NCBI GenBank assembly: GCA_963704855.1
Contig: CAVPHY010000028.1
Coordinates: 248,001 to 312,000 of the forward strand
Length of the DNA: 64,000 nucleotides
Reading direction: 5' to 3'
Source of the DNA: SZUA-36 sp963704855
Lineage (GTDB): Bacteria > Pseudomonadota > Gammaproteobacteria > Xanthomonadales > SZUA-36
Of this stretch, positions 17,804 through 25,930 are shown piece after piece. Below the pieces are notes generated by a model. That model was not told the DNA's origin. It ran no database searches and saw nothing but the letters and a program-made list of their open reading frames with translations. The position numbers and the translations under genes were made by a program. The number at the start of each line of letters is the position of its first letter. Position 1 is the first letter of the stretch.

Positions 17804-17989
17804 ATACCCGGCTATCATGGTCCGTTTTATCATTTATCCGGCTTCCTTACTAGGTATAGTGTTATAGCTTCTGTATGATATTCAGGCGTCGCCGTGTTTT
17901 CGATAGATGTCAGAGGTTTATCAGCGGGGAAGGCCAGGCAGTTAATTGATCAAAAGACAATTGTTTCAGCTTTATTCCAGGCAGTGCCG

Positions 17990-19267
17990 ATGAAAATACC
18001 GATACAAATGCTGGCAATGATTATGTTGTTCTTATTGACATTAACGGTTGCCTTTGCCCAGGGTTCGGCAACGATCCAGCCGATTGAAGATTCCGAACAC
18101 AGTGCAATATTTCCATCTCGGGTCATGATCGAATATGGCCGAACTGCTGCAGATGCCAATTGCGCCGGATGCCACGGTATGGAAGGCTTCAGCGATGCCG
18201 AAGGTAAACCCCATTTGGCCGGGCAGCGCTCGGTATATCTTTACCGTGCTTTGAAGGCATTCCAGACCGGGCAGCGTAAGGATGAGTCGAAAAACCACAA
18301 TGCATTTCTGAATGATCAGGCTCTTCTTTCAACGGCTGTTTATTATGCCAGTTTAACGCCGGTGCAAATCACCGGGAGTGCCGGTTTGTCCGGGCCTGAA
18401 GAAGCGCCCGAAACAATTGAAGCCAGTGAAACCGATGGGCAGGCATCCATTGCCGTTGATGATCCCTTCTTCAATATCAGGGCGCCCATGAAGAAGTGCA
18501 TCAAGTGCCACGGTGAGTCAGGCGAGGCTTCCGGTTCGGGAATGCCCAGCCTGACGGCACAGGACCCTGAGTACTTCGTGACCTCCATGATGGCCTACGT
18601 GGACGGTGGCCGCAGCCACAACCTGATGAAGAGGCTGGTAGCAGACCTGGATGAGGCCACAATAAAGGAAATGGGTGTGTTCTACGCCGTGCAGGAGCCG
18701 CTGCAGACCGAAACACTGGGGGATGGTGATATCAATGTCGGGCGCCGTCTGTCGGAAGACTGTGAGTCTTGTCACGGCGCTGACGGCAACGCCAGTAACC
18801 CCAGCATGCCAACCCTCGCGGGACAGGACGCAAAATACTTTATCAAGGCCATGAAACACTACAAGGATGGCACGCGTAAACATCAGAAGATGTTTGAAGC
18901 AGTGGAAAGCCTCAGCGAACAGGAAATGACCGACATGGCCACCTATTACGCTTCCCAGGAGCCACGCCGCAGGGACGTACGCATGCCATTGAAGAGCACC
19001 GAGTGGATTACACGCTGTGAACGCTGTCACGGAATCGACGGAAACAGCAGTGACCCCCGTTTCCCGATGCTGGCCGGCCAGGATGAAACCTATTTGAGGA
19101 ATACGTTGACAGCCTATGCAAACGGGGCGCGTGAAAATTCCACCATGCATGCAATGGCGGACCCCCTGAGCGCGATGGATATTGAACGTATCGCCGCCTA
19201 CTTTGCGTCACAGCAGCCCAGGGCCGTTGTGTATATGCAATTGCCATGCGCCGGTGACCAGAAGTAA
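17990..19267 (+). CDS. Tetraheme c4-type cytochrome made of four class I domains
   Basis: I chose the ATG at 17990 because it starts a good signal peptide (MLAMIMLFLLTLTVAFA); an earlier in-frame ATG at 17894 adds an unlikely leader. The 425-residue protein contains four c4-like units with heme sites CAGCHG, CIKCHG, CESCHG and CERCHG. Most of the units end with a YYAS/FAS-Q-P-type helix, and Met ligand candidates occur such as SHNLMKRL and STMHAMADP. Cytochrome c4 proteins are usually diheme, so this is a doubled form. It is probably periplasmic and works with the small cytochrome gene downstream. Confidence 0.88.
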   Translation: MKIPIQMLAMIMLFLLTLTVAFAQGSATIQPIEDSEHSAIFPSRVMIEYGRTAADANCAGCHGMEGFSDAEGKPHLAGQRSVYLYRALKAFQTGQRKDESKNHNAFLNDQALLSTAVYYASLTPVQITGSAGLSGPEEAPETIEASETDGQASIAVDDPFFNIRAPMKKCIKCHGESGEASGSGMPSLTAQDPEYFVTSMMAYVDGGRSHNLMKRLVADLDEATIKEMGVFYAVQEPLQTETLGDGDINVGRRLSEDCESCHGADGNASNPSMPTLAGQDAKYFIKAMKHYKDGTRKHQKMFEAVESLSEQEMTDMATYYASQEPRRRDVRMPLKSTEWITRCERCHGIDGNSSDPRFPMLAGQDETYLRNTLTAYANGARENSTMHAMADPLSAMDIERIAAYFASQQPRAVVYMQLPCAGDQK

Positions 19268-19344
19268 CATGGCCTGGCAATACGATTGGCTGGTTAGTTT
19301 TAGTGAAACCGCATTTGGTTCCACACTTAAGAGGAGAGTTGGAG

Positions 19345-19656
19345 ATGTTGAGCAAGAAACTGATTATCGCGATGATGTTTGTCCTGATGCTGGCTGCCGG
19401 TGGTGTCCAGGCTGGCGGTAATATAGAAAACGGCAAGGCACTGTCGGTAGATTGTGCTGACTGCCATGGTGATAACGGCCTGGGTGATGAGGAGGTTCCG
19501 GGTATTGCCGGGCTGGATGCGGCAGAGCACGCCAAGCAACTGGCTGATTTCAAATCGGGTGCAATTGACTCCGAAATGGCAGATTACGTTGGTGATCTTA
19601 GCGAGCAGGATATGCTCGATATCGCCGCCTACTACGCCTCTCTTCCCGCTAATTGA
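19345..19656 (+). CDS. Monoheme class I c-type cytochrome
   Basis: The ATG at 19345 follows GAGGAG at 8 bases. The 103-residue protein has a signal peptide (IIAMMFVLMLAAGGVQA), the heme site CADCHG near residue 37 and a candidate distal Met in DSEMADYVGDLS. It resembles the cytochrome at 17426 and single units of the tetraheme protein between them, suggesting a local family expanded by duplication. Confidence 0.88.
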   Translation: MLSKKLIIAMMFVLMLAAGGVQAGGNIENGKALSVDCADCHGDNGLGDEEVPGIAGLDAAEHAKQLADFKSGAIDSEMADYVGDLSEQDMLDIAAYYASLPAN

Positions 19657-19761
19657 TACTGGCTGTAAGACCGGCAGCAAAGTGCTTGAATTAGCCGGAC
19701 ATCATCGGCTGACTGCAAGAATGCGGCCGGGTGTGGGGCCCGGCCGCTGGGAAACTATGAT

Positions 19762-20535
19762 ATGAGCAAGCAACCCATTCATCGCCTTTACCGGCATTTT
19801 CAGGAACTGCCCGTCAGCATGCGGGTTCTCTTTACAGGTACCTTGCTGGCGGTTGGTATGGGTTACCTGTTTGCCCTGATTTATGTTTACTCATCCGATG
19901 CCGGCAGGGATGGAAAACCCGGCCTGTCGGTTGACGATATCATTATCTCTTACAGTGGTTCGTCGGAGGGCAGCAAAATTGAAGCTGCCCTGAGAGGGCC
20001 GATGTCGGCCATGTTGTCCGAAGATGATGCATCACAGATTATAAGTTGGGTTAGGGGCGGGGCGGGCAAGGGTGATTTCGCGACCAGGATTCAGCCCATC
20101 CTCGAAAGTAATTGCATCGACTGCCATGATGGAAGCAACCCCCACCTGTCTAACCTCGATGGCTTTGACAATATTCAGGCCGTTGCAGCCCAGGATACCG
20201 GAACCCCCATTCATACCCTGGTGCGCGTTTCACATATCCATTTGTTCGGCATCACGTTTATCTTTTTTATCGTCGGGTTTATTTACAGTCACGCCTGGGT
20301 TAGGCCCGTCTGGCTTAAAAGCGTAGTCATGTTTTTGCCATTCCTGTGTATTGCGGCCGATGTCAGTTCGTGGTATTTCACCAAGCTTTATTCAGGCTTT
20401 GCGTGGGTAGTCCTGATCTCCGGCGCCTGCATGGCCATGAGTTTCGCTGTCATGTGGTTTACGTCCATGTACCAGATGTGGTTTTACCGCGTGCCGGAGC
20501 ACGTCAGCGGCAGACACGAGAACCTGGTTGATTGA
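19762..20535 (+). CDS. Membrane protein with a periplasmic monoheme segment
   Basis: The 257-residue protein has TM helices near residues ~22-44, then ~155-175, ~182-200 and ~205-230. The loop between TM1 and TM2 holds one heme site, CIDCHDG, preceded by FATRIQPILESN. That arrangement is typical of planctomycete-type or c-domain loops in which the heme follows 'PIL..NC..CH'. Several His residues lie near the membrane face (SHIHLFG), so a b-type heme is conceivable. I cannot name a characterised homologue. It may link the quinone pool to the neighbouring soluble cytochromes (inference). Confidence 0.7.
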   Translation: MSKQPIHRLYRHFQELPVSMRVLFTGTLLAVGMGYLFALIYVYSSDAGRDGKPGLSVDDIIISYSGSSEGSKIEAALRGPMSAMLSEDDASQIISWVRGGAGKGDFATRIQPILESNCIDCHDGSNPHLSNLDGFDNIQAVAAQDTGTPIHTLVRVSHIHLFGITFIFFIVGFIYSHAWVRPVWLKSVVMFLPFLCIAADVSSWYFTKLYSGFAWVVLISGACMAMSFAVMWFTSMYQMWFYRVPEHVSGRHENLVD

Positions 20536-20626
20536 GCAGAAGAGCTGAGTAAGAGCAGATTGCAACCAGGTACTCATCCAACATAGATCAGGTAAACCGG
20601 TAAATTTTTAATTATCTTTATCAGGA

Positions 20627-20640
20627 TTGACTTACATCAA
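20627..20640. promoter_or_regulatory. FNR/CRP-family box TTGACTTACATCAA
   Basis: TTGAC-N4-ATCAA matches the FNR consensus at 9 of 10 defined positions. Its centre is about 92 bases upstream of the start at 20726, a fitting position for activation of that gene. Confidence 0.55.
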
Positions 20641-20725
20641 ACCTTCACGCCTGATAAATCATTAGCCTGCACAGAACGTTGGCCCTGTTGGGTCTTTCAT
20701 CTAAACATCAAAATGGAGACTCATC

Positions 20726-21436
20726 ATGAAGTCCTTGATATCAATACTGGCGATTTGTGCCATTCTTTTTTACATCCCCGTCTCAATGGCTGCGGAGGCC
20801 GGTCCGGTAACGGGCACGGTGGCCGAAACCATAGATTCGGGCAGTTATGTGTATATCAGGCTTGAAGACGGTGTATGGATTGCCGCTAACAGCTTTGCAG
20901 TGGAAAAAGGCGATAAAATTCAATACAGCGATGCAATGGAAATGAACGATTTTCACAGTCAGTCGCTGGACAGAACGTTCGAATCTATCCTTTTTGTTTC
21001 ACAGGCAGGTCTTGTGGGCGGTGAAGGTACAACCGGGTCGGCCATGCAAATGGAAGGGCATGCCGGTATGAACATGCCGCTTGAGAAGCCCACAATGGCG
21101 CAGGCGCCGGAAGCCGGTGAAGTTAAGCCCCTGGCAGATGGTAAAACCATTGCAGGCATTTTCGCCGAATCAGCAGCGTTGAAAGAGCAGGTAGTCAGCC
21201 TGAATGCCAAGGTGATCAAGATCAACAAAAGCATCATGGGCAGAAACTGGATCACCTTGCAGGACGGCACAGGCATAGCGCCGGACGACAGGTTGCTGGC
21301 CACTTCCCAGGAAGTGGTTACACCGGGTGACCTGGTGATCGTCAAAGGTACCGTGAATACCGATGTCGATCTTGGCTACGGCTACCATTACAAGGTCCTG
21401 CTGGAAGAGGCCAGCTTCTCACCGGGGCTTGAATGA
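20726..21436 (+). CDS. Periplasmic protein with two OB-fold-like (NrfJ-like) segments
   Basis: The start follows AATGGAGAC. The signal peptide (ISILAICAILFYIPVSMA) is followed by two similar beta-barrel-like parts: residues ~25-95 (GTVAETIDSGSYVYIRLEDG) and ~150-232 (VIKINKSIMGRNWITLQDGTG, VTPGDLVIVKGTV). They are joined by a Met/Pro/Gly linker containing HAGMNMP. The second part resembles small OB-fold proteins found near multiheme cytochromes, such as NrfJ, reported to bind metals. The Met/His-rich linker could bind copper or another metal, which is inference. An FNR-like box lies upstream and a terminator follows. Confidence 0.7.
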   Translation: MKSLISILAICAILFYIPVSMAAEAGPVTGTVAETIDSGSYVYIRLEDGVWIAANSFAVEKGDKIQYSDAMEMNDFHSQSLDRTFESILFVSQAGLVGGEGTTGSAMQMEGHAGMNMPLEKPTMAQAPEAGEVKPLADGKTIAGIFAESAALKEQVVSLNAKVIKINKSIMGRNWITLQDGTGIAPDDRLLATSQEVVTPGDLVIVKGTVNTDVDLGYGYHYKVLLEEASFSPGLE

Positions 21437-21495
21437 TCGTTGAATGACAGAATGATCTTTGAATAAAACCACCCGGACTGGGTGGCTTAACCAGA

Positions 21496-21526
21496 AAAAA
21501 CCCCGGTCATCGCAACCGGGGTTTTT
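21496..21526. terminator. Bidirectional rho-independent terminator
   Basis: The 12-bp stem aaaaaccccggt / accggggttttt carries A and T tracts on both sides. It lies between the convergent OB-fold and TPR genes and can end both transcripts. Confidence 0.88.
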
Positions 21527-21555
21527 GTTTGTGGGCTTAAAGATAAACCTCACCC

Positions 21556-22098
21556 TTATGGGGGGCTGTTTTCAGCCACGACTTCCAGAAACTTGTCAGC
21601 CTGGAGGGCCAGCACACCGCTGGTATCGAGTTCCTTTACCTTGTTGAGGGGAGCGATCGCCTCCTGGTACCTGCCTTCGGAGATCAACACAAACCCCTTG
21701 CTCAGCCAGGCATGCGTGAATGCCGGATCTATCGCGACTGCCTTGTCGAATGACTCCAGTGCCGATGTCGGATCGCCAATGTAATACAGGGACAAACCCC
21801 GGTCGTTATAACAGTCAGCGCACTGTGGATTAACTGCCAGCGCCTTGTCGTAGGTCTGGAATGCTTCCACGAATTGGGAGGATTCGAAATACATATCGCC
21901 AAGGGCTGACAGCGTTGCGAAGTCGTTTGGATTTATCAGGAGCTTTGATTTCAGTTGCTCAATACCCTGGAATGTCTGGACGTCATTGACTGCAAAATCC
22001 TGTTGCGTCCTTGCGGCTGTTTGTGTTGCCGCCTTGTCATCGCAGGCGGCCAGGCTGAAAAAAATCAGCATCGTGCATAATACTCGTAGGTTCATCAT
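21556..22098 (-). CDS. TPR-repeat lipoprotein
   Basis: The start is MM at 22098/22095. The signal ends in the lipobox SLAACD near residue 19. Residues ~55-160 hold about three tetratricopeptide repeats (ALGDMYFESSQFVEAFQTYD, ALESFDKAVAIDP, AWLSKGFVLISEGRYQEAI). The total is 180 residues. It is predicted to be lipid-anchored in the periplasm, where TPRs bind partner proteins. It lies downstream of the octaheme cytochrome gene on the same strand but is separated from it by a terminator. Confidence 0.82.
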   Translation of the reverse strand: MMNLRVLCTMLIFFSLAACDDKAATQTAARTQQDFAVNDVQTFQGIEQLKSKLLINPNDFATLSALGDMYFESSQFVEAFQTYDKALAVNPQCADCYNDRGLSLYYIGDPTSALESFDKAVAIDPAFTHAWLSKGFVLISEGRYQEAIAPLNKVKELDTSGVLALQADKFLEVVAENSPP

Positions 22099-22192
22099 GT
22101 TATTGGGTTCCGGTGACAGTTTCAGATTATTGAGTTGATCATTATATATCCAGTCGGGATCAACGGATGGGCAGGATTGTGCCCTTTACATA

Positions 22193-22227
22193 AAAAAACG
22201 CCGCCCGGATGGGCGGCGCTTCTTTTT
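22193..22227 (-). terminator. Rho-independent terminator after the octaheme cytochrome
   Basis: Read on the minus strand, gccgccc-atcc-gggcggc is followed by seven T. It lies 70 bases after the octaheme cytochrome stop and before the TPR gene. Confidence 0.85.
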
Positions 22228-22297
22228 GAGTGTTGGTGCTAAATCCTTTTGGCACCTTTTCTCACTTTAAAACCTGCATTCAAAGTTTAATGCACTT

Positions 22298-23857
22298 CTA
22301 CTTTAACAAGGAAGGGCATGCAACTTTGGATGTCGCGATGTCGCGGCTCAGGTCATAACCAATGGCGCCAAATCCCTGTGCCATAAAGGTTGCATTTGGT
22401 GTGATGGTGAAAGAACCAACATCACAGGCCGGGAACGTAAATGTTCCGGTACCAAACGCTGTTGTGACGTCACCAATGTTGCCGCTTACGCCCCACTTCC
22501 GACCTTCGGCGATAAACACGCTTACATTGGATGTCATACCCGTGTTGGCTGGCCCTACGGCTATCAGCCATACCTGGTTGCCGTCTTTGTCGTAGGTGTA
22601 AAACGACATGATCAGCGTCAGGACACCACCGGATTCAGCAACTTCAAGCAGGAAGCCTTCGCCGCTGCGGTCCGTGCCGCCCCACCAGTTACCTGTGAGA
22701 CCGGGGTTAAGGCCGATGTACTCAAGCTGGCTGACACCTGGGGCAGTGCCGTGGAAGTTCTTGGCAAATGCGCTCAGGTCGCTTGGTGCGAGGGTTTCAT
22801 GACAGCGTACGCAGGCGAAATTCAAATCTGCAGCACCTTTGCCATCCATATCCAATGCGACGTATGCGCCATCCGGAGTGAACATGTTGGCGGTATCGTC
22901 GGTATTGATGTAGAAAAGGTGGGTTTGCACGTCACCCTGGTATGGTCCGAGCTGATTGGCAGATTTGGACGCGTATGGCATATGGCAATCTTTGCACTCT
23001 ACACCGTAATCTGACATTGAATCCATTGCGTAGGATGTCGCTTGTGCAACGTGACAGTTTTCACAGGCTCTGCCTTCTTTGATTGAGAACTCGCCGCGTT
23101 TGTGCGGGTTGTGACAAGAAGTGCATTTCATACTGGCATGCGGGCTTGCCAGGTGCTCGTTGAATTGTTCGTGGTGCTTGATGAAACCACCGCCGGCCGG
23201 TATTACATTAACCGCCGCACCAGGAGCCGCCTCACGATAATGACATACACCGCATGCTGCAGTGGAGTCGTCGACGTTCATCGTCATTCCATTGCCGTGG
23301 CATTGTTCGCAATGAACACCACCGACATCGAATTTGCCATGGATACCGGGTAATCCGTCCTGGTTGCCGGACAGGTTGGTCGGATCAGGGTTCGCAACCC
23401 AGTGGGTTGTATGACAGGAACCGCAGGTGTAGGGCAGGTTTGCCACACCGGCATTGTAATTAACCCATTTACCCGTCAGGTAGTCGTACTGGTTAGCGCC
23501 GTTGACCGGGTTACCGTTCGCATCTTCGGTTACGGTGATGATGTAACCGTCTTTGTCCATATAACGGGATTTCCACTTGTAACCACCGATTACATAGGAA
23601 ACGTCGTCCCAGGTGGTTCCCAACGGCAGTGGTATGGGCCGGTTACGCGCCTGTTCACTCTTCATCAGTTTGTAAGGATGGCCTGAAGCACTCCAGTCCT
23701 GGTAGTTTTGCTCATGGCAGCCCTGGCAAAATTCAGAGCCTTCGAAGCTTTGACCGAACACGGATGCTGGCACCAGGAACATTGCAATTCCGAGTGCCAG
23801 GCCCGCAAGCCTGGTCATACAGCGTTTACTGTCTAGTTTTGAGTATTGCTTTTTCAC
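22298..23857 (-). CDS. Octaheme c-type cytochrome fused to a C-terminal beta-rich domain
   Basis: The 519-residue secreted protein has a signal near residues 15-36. Eight CXXCH sites occur: CQGCH, CGSCH, CEQCH, CGVCH, CTSCH, CENCH, CKDCH and CVRCH, all within the first ~360 residues. The last ~140 residues have no heme. They start with NPGLTGNWWGGTDRSGEGF and contain SFYTYDKDGNQVWLIAVG, a beta-rich module seen at the ends of various secreted proteins in Gammaproteobacteria. The heme part resembles multiheme nitrite/hydroxylamine-type cytochromes only in spacing. I see no lysine-ligated CXXCK site, so the catalytic role is open. A palindromic FNR-like box lies about 80 bases upstream. Confidence 0.85.
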   Translation of the reverse strand: MKKQYSKLDSKRCMTRLAGLALGIAMFLVPASVFGQSFEGSEFCQGCHEQNYQDWSASGHPYKLMKSEQARNRPIPLPLGTTWDDVSYVIGGYKWKSRYMDKDGYIITVTEDANGNPVNGANQYDYLTGKWVNYNAGVANLPYTCGSCHTTHWVANPDPTNLSGNQDGLPGIHGKFDVGGVHCEQCHGNGMTMNVDDSTAACGVCHYREAAPGAAVNVIPAGGGFIKHHEQFNEHLASPHASMKCTSCHNPHKRGEFSIKEGRACENCHVAQATSYAMDSMSDYGVECKDCHMPYASKSANQLGPYQGDVQTHLFYINTDDTANMFTPDGAYVALDMDGKGAADLNFACVRCHETLAPSDLSAFAKNFHGTAPGVSQLEYIGLNPGLTGNWWGGTDRSGEGFLLEVAESGGVLTLIMSFYTYDKDGNQVWLIAVGPANTGMTSNVSVFIAEGRKWGVSGNIGDVTTAFGTGTFTFPACDVGSFTITPNATFMAQGFGAIGYDLSRDIATSKVACPSLLK

Positions 23858-23938
23858 TTTCGTCTCCTGTGAAATTTAAGGTATAGCTCGGTTGGCTACT
23901 TCCCGCGTGTATAGTCTTCCTTTTGGTGATTGTTTAAG

Positions 23939-23952
23939 TTGACCTGCGTCAA
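23939..23952. promoter_or_regulatory. FNR/DNR-like box TTGACCTGCGTCAA, core of a 20-bp palindrome
   Basis: The perfect palindrome aagttgac-ctgc-gtcaactt spans 23936-23955. It is centred 88 bases upstream of the octaheme cytochrome start on the minus strand and follows the TTGAC-N4-GTCAA pattern of FNR/DNR regulators. Confidence 0.6.
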
Positions 23953-23987
23953 CTTGACGCATACACGCCGGGGCAATTAGCTAATAA

Positions 23988-24001
23988 ATGACCTAAGTCA
24001 A
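23988..24001. promoter_or_regulatory. FNR-like box, minus-strand TTGACTTAGGTCAT
   Basis: On the plus strand it reads ATGAC-CTAA-GTCAA. It has the same TTGAC-N4-GTCAT form as the boxes near 36289 and 40104. It lies 49 bases from the stronger palindrome, so two dimers could bind upstream of the octaheme gene. Confidence 0.45.
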
Positions 24002-24314
24002 TTCTCTGGCGGCTAAAAGGAAAACCGGATGGAATCAGGTGGGCGAGTTTACAACCGTAGACGGTGAACTGCCGGGTGGTGAAAGGAATGCACTGATGGC
24101 CCGGACTGAAACTTCCGTATGATTGATCAGAGCACTTAAAATAACATTAGTGTATTTTCATCACGTGACGAATCCATTAACATGATCAGTTATCGCGCGG
24201 GCTGAATAATCACCTAAGTGGCACCTGCGTTAATTCCGGCCCGGTTCAGCGTAGATTCAGACAGTTGGATTTATCCTGACCCGGATCACTACTTATGATG
24301 GAAGAGGATAAGCT

Positions 24315-24647
24315 ATGAATTCTAAAAGAAAAGTTTTCACGTCCGCCGCAGTCACGGTTTTTATATCTGCGTTGACCTTTGGCTTTGCAGCACCGGTTTT
24401 CGCAGAGGACTTGAGTGATAACGCGACTTGCCTGGAATGTCACGATGATGCAGATCGTGCGCCGCCAAGTAACCCGGACCGCCCCCAGGTGCACAATCCG
24501 GCCGGTGGTTTCTTCGTTGAAGACCACGCAGATTTTTCATGTATCGACTGTCATAGCTTCATTGAAGACCTCGAGCACGAAGAAACAGCGCCTGGTCAAG
24601 AGGTTGATTGCCTTGAATGCCACGACGAGGTGCCAGCGAAAGAGTAG
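24315..24647 (+). CDS. Small triheme c-type cytochrome
   Basis: The 110-residue protein has a signal peptide (FISALTFGFAAPVFA) and three heme sites, CLECH, CIDCH and CLECH, in about 75 mature residues. This compact packing resembles c3/c7-type electron carriers. Many acidic residues (DLEHEETAPGQEVD) indicate a low isoelectric point. It is inferred to be a periplasmic shuttle between the cytochrome b-linked multiheme proteins encoded nearby and outer-membrane or soluble reductases. A bidirectional terminator follows. Confidence 0.88.
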   Translation: MNSKRKVFTSAAVTVFISALTFGFAAPVFAEDLSDNATCLECHDDADRAPPSNPDRPQVHNPAGGFFVEDHADFSCIDCHSFIEDLEHEETAPGQEVDCLECHDEVPAKE

Positions 24648-24663
24648 ATGTAAGCACATTATT

Positions 24664-24697
24664 AAAAAAAACCCGGCGTTCGCCGGGTTTTTTTTGG
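24664..24697. terminator. Bidirectional rho-independent terminator
   Basis: The GC stem acccggc-gttc-gccgggt is flanked by A8 on the left and T8 on the right, between the convergent triheme and tetraheme genes. Confidence 0.88.
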
Positions 24698-24708
24698 CCT
24701 TCAGGTCT

Positions 24709-25809
24709 TTATTGATTGGCGTAGTAGGTCGCGAGAGTGCTGATCATTTCGTCACTGTAACGCGCACTCATCTTGTGCATCATCGAGTTTTCACGATCAG
24801 AATCGCGATATTCCTTCATCGCCTTGACCAGGTAATCGTAGCTCTGGCCGCGCAATACCGGAATACTCAGGTTTCGCTCCCCCGAAGCAGGGTTGTGACA
24901 GCGGTCGCATTTTTCCGCCATCTCCTGGCCTGAAAATTCCTTCTCAACTGATGCTGTCATCGCCTGGGTCGCATAGTAGGCAGCGATATTATTGATCTGC
25001 TCATCGGTTTTAACCGGCATCTTTGTTTCTTCACTACGGCCATGGTTACGGTAGGCCTTGCTCGCATTCACGAGGTAGAAGGGCTCCTGTGCTGCCAGGC
25101 TGGGCACCATCGGCTTATGGCTGATACCACCTGCGCCGTGGCATTTGCCACAACTCGCAGAATCGGCCTCACCTGCAACGGGGTCGCCAAATGGCGGCGC
25201 CTCGCGCATCGGGGCCGATTGTGAAGCGAAGTACATGGCCATTTTCTCTATATCAACCTGTTCCAGTTCGGTCAACATTTCAACCATGTCTTCATGGCTG
25301 CGGGTCCCGCCCTGGTATTCCAGCGTCGATGCGATCAGGTAGGCCGGTTGCTGTCCGGCCAGGTTTGGAACACCCTCGGTTGTGCTGATGCCTTTTTCGC
25401 CGTGGCATTGTTCACATAGCACGGCCACCACAGCACCCTCTGAATAGGTGGCAGCAATGGGCGGCTGGTCTGCAATGGGTTCAAGCGGAGGCTGGCTGGA
25501 ATAGTACGCGGCGATATTGGCAATATCCGCTTCGCTCATACCGGTTGTCATGTCCTGCAGGGCTGCATGCAGACGCCCACCATCGCGGTAAGCATGCATG
25601 GCTTCGACCAGGTATGGCACAGGCTGCGCTGTCAGATGCGGTATTTCAGAGGTCGCACCACGTCCATCCATACCATGGCAAGCGGAACAGTCAGCTTCGG
25701 CGATGGCCTTGCCGGCGGCCAGGTCATAAACAGGCTCAGCGGAGCCGGGCTCTTCGGAGCAGGCTGCGAGTAGTGTTAAAACCGCCATGATAAAAAGAAT
25801 GTTTTTCAT
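24709..25809 (-). CDS. Tetraheme c4-type cytochrome lipoprotein
   Basis: The ATG at 25809 follows GAGGTC and gives the signal MKNILFIMAVLTLLAACS with a lipobox, so the protein is lipid-anchored. The 366 residues hold four class I units with CSACHG, CEQCHG, CGKCHG and CDRCHN. Each unit ends with a helix of the YYSSQ/YFASQ/YYATQ/YYANQ type and has Met candidates. The architecture repeats that of the soluble tetraheme protein at 17990, but here it is anchored. It follows the nonaheme-cytochrome b gene on the same strand, 121 bases away, and may accept its electrons. Confidence 0.88.
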   Translation of the reverse strand: MKNILFIMAVLTLLAACSEEPGSAEPVYDLAAGKAIAEADCSACHGMDGRGATSEIPHLTAQPVPYLVEAMHAYRDGGRLHAALQDMTTGMSEADIANIAAYYSSQPPLEPIADQPPIAATYSEGAVVAVLCEQCHGEKGISTTEGVPNLAGQQPAYLIASTLEYQGGTRSHEDMVEMLTELEQVDIEKMAMYFASQSAPMREAPPFGDPVAGEADSASCGKCHGAGGISHKPMVPSLAAQEPFYLVNASKAYRNHGRSEETKMPVKTDEQINNIAAYYATQAMTASVEKEFSGQEMAEKCDRCHNPASGERNLSIPVLRGQSYDYLVKAMKEYRDSDRENSMMHKMSARYSDEMISTLATYYANQ

Positions 25810-25930
25810 ATGACCTCTATTCCGGGCTGCCCCGTCCATGTCTCGCGGAATTGCGGGCGGCAAGGGTGGCCGTCCGCGTTTTCCCGATGATTATACCGCT
25901 ATTGAGATACTCTATTCACATCCCGCCAAG

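Larger units (their letters stand above)
23858..24314. other. 457-bp divergent intergenic region between octaheme and triheme cytochrome genes
   Basis: I see no credible gene. Two FNR-like palindromes (23939-23952 and 23988-24001) are on the octaheme side. On the triheme side, GTGGCACCTGCGTTAA near 24220 has a sigma-54-like -24 element but lacks the GC of the -12 element. Confidence 0.5.

Noticed and set aside
22298..23857. Octaheme nitrite or hydroxylamine oxidoreductase
   Set aside because: No CXXCK active-site motif or HAO-type tyrosine signature is visible, so only a generic octaheme call is supported.
24215..24240. Sigma-54 promoter before the triheme gene (GTGGCACCTGCGTTAA)
   Set aside because: The -24 TGGCAC is present but the invariant GC of the -12 element is replaced by AA.
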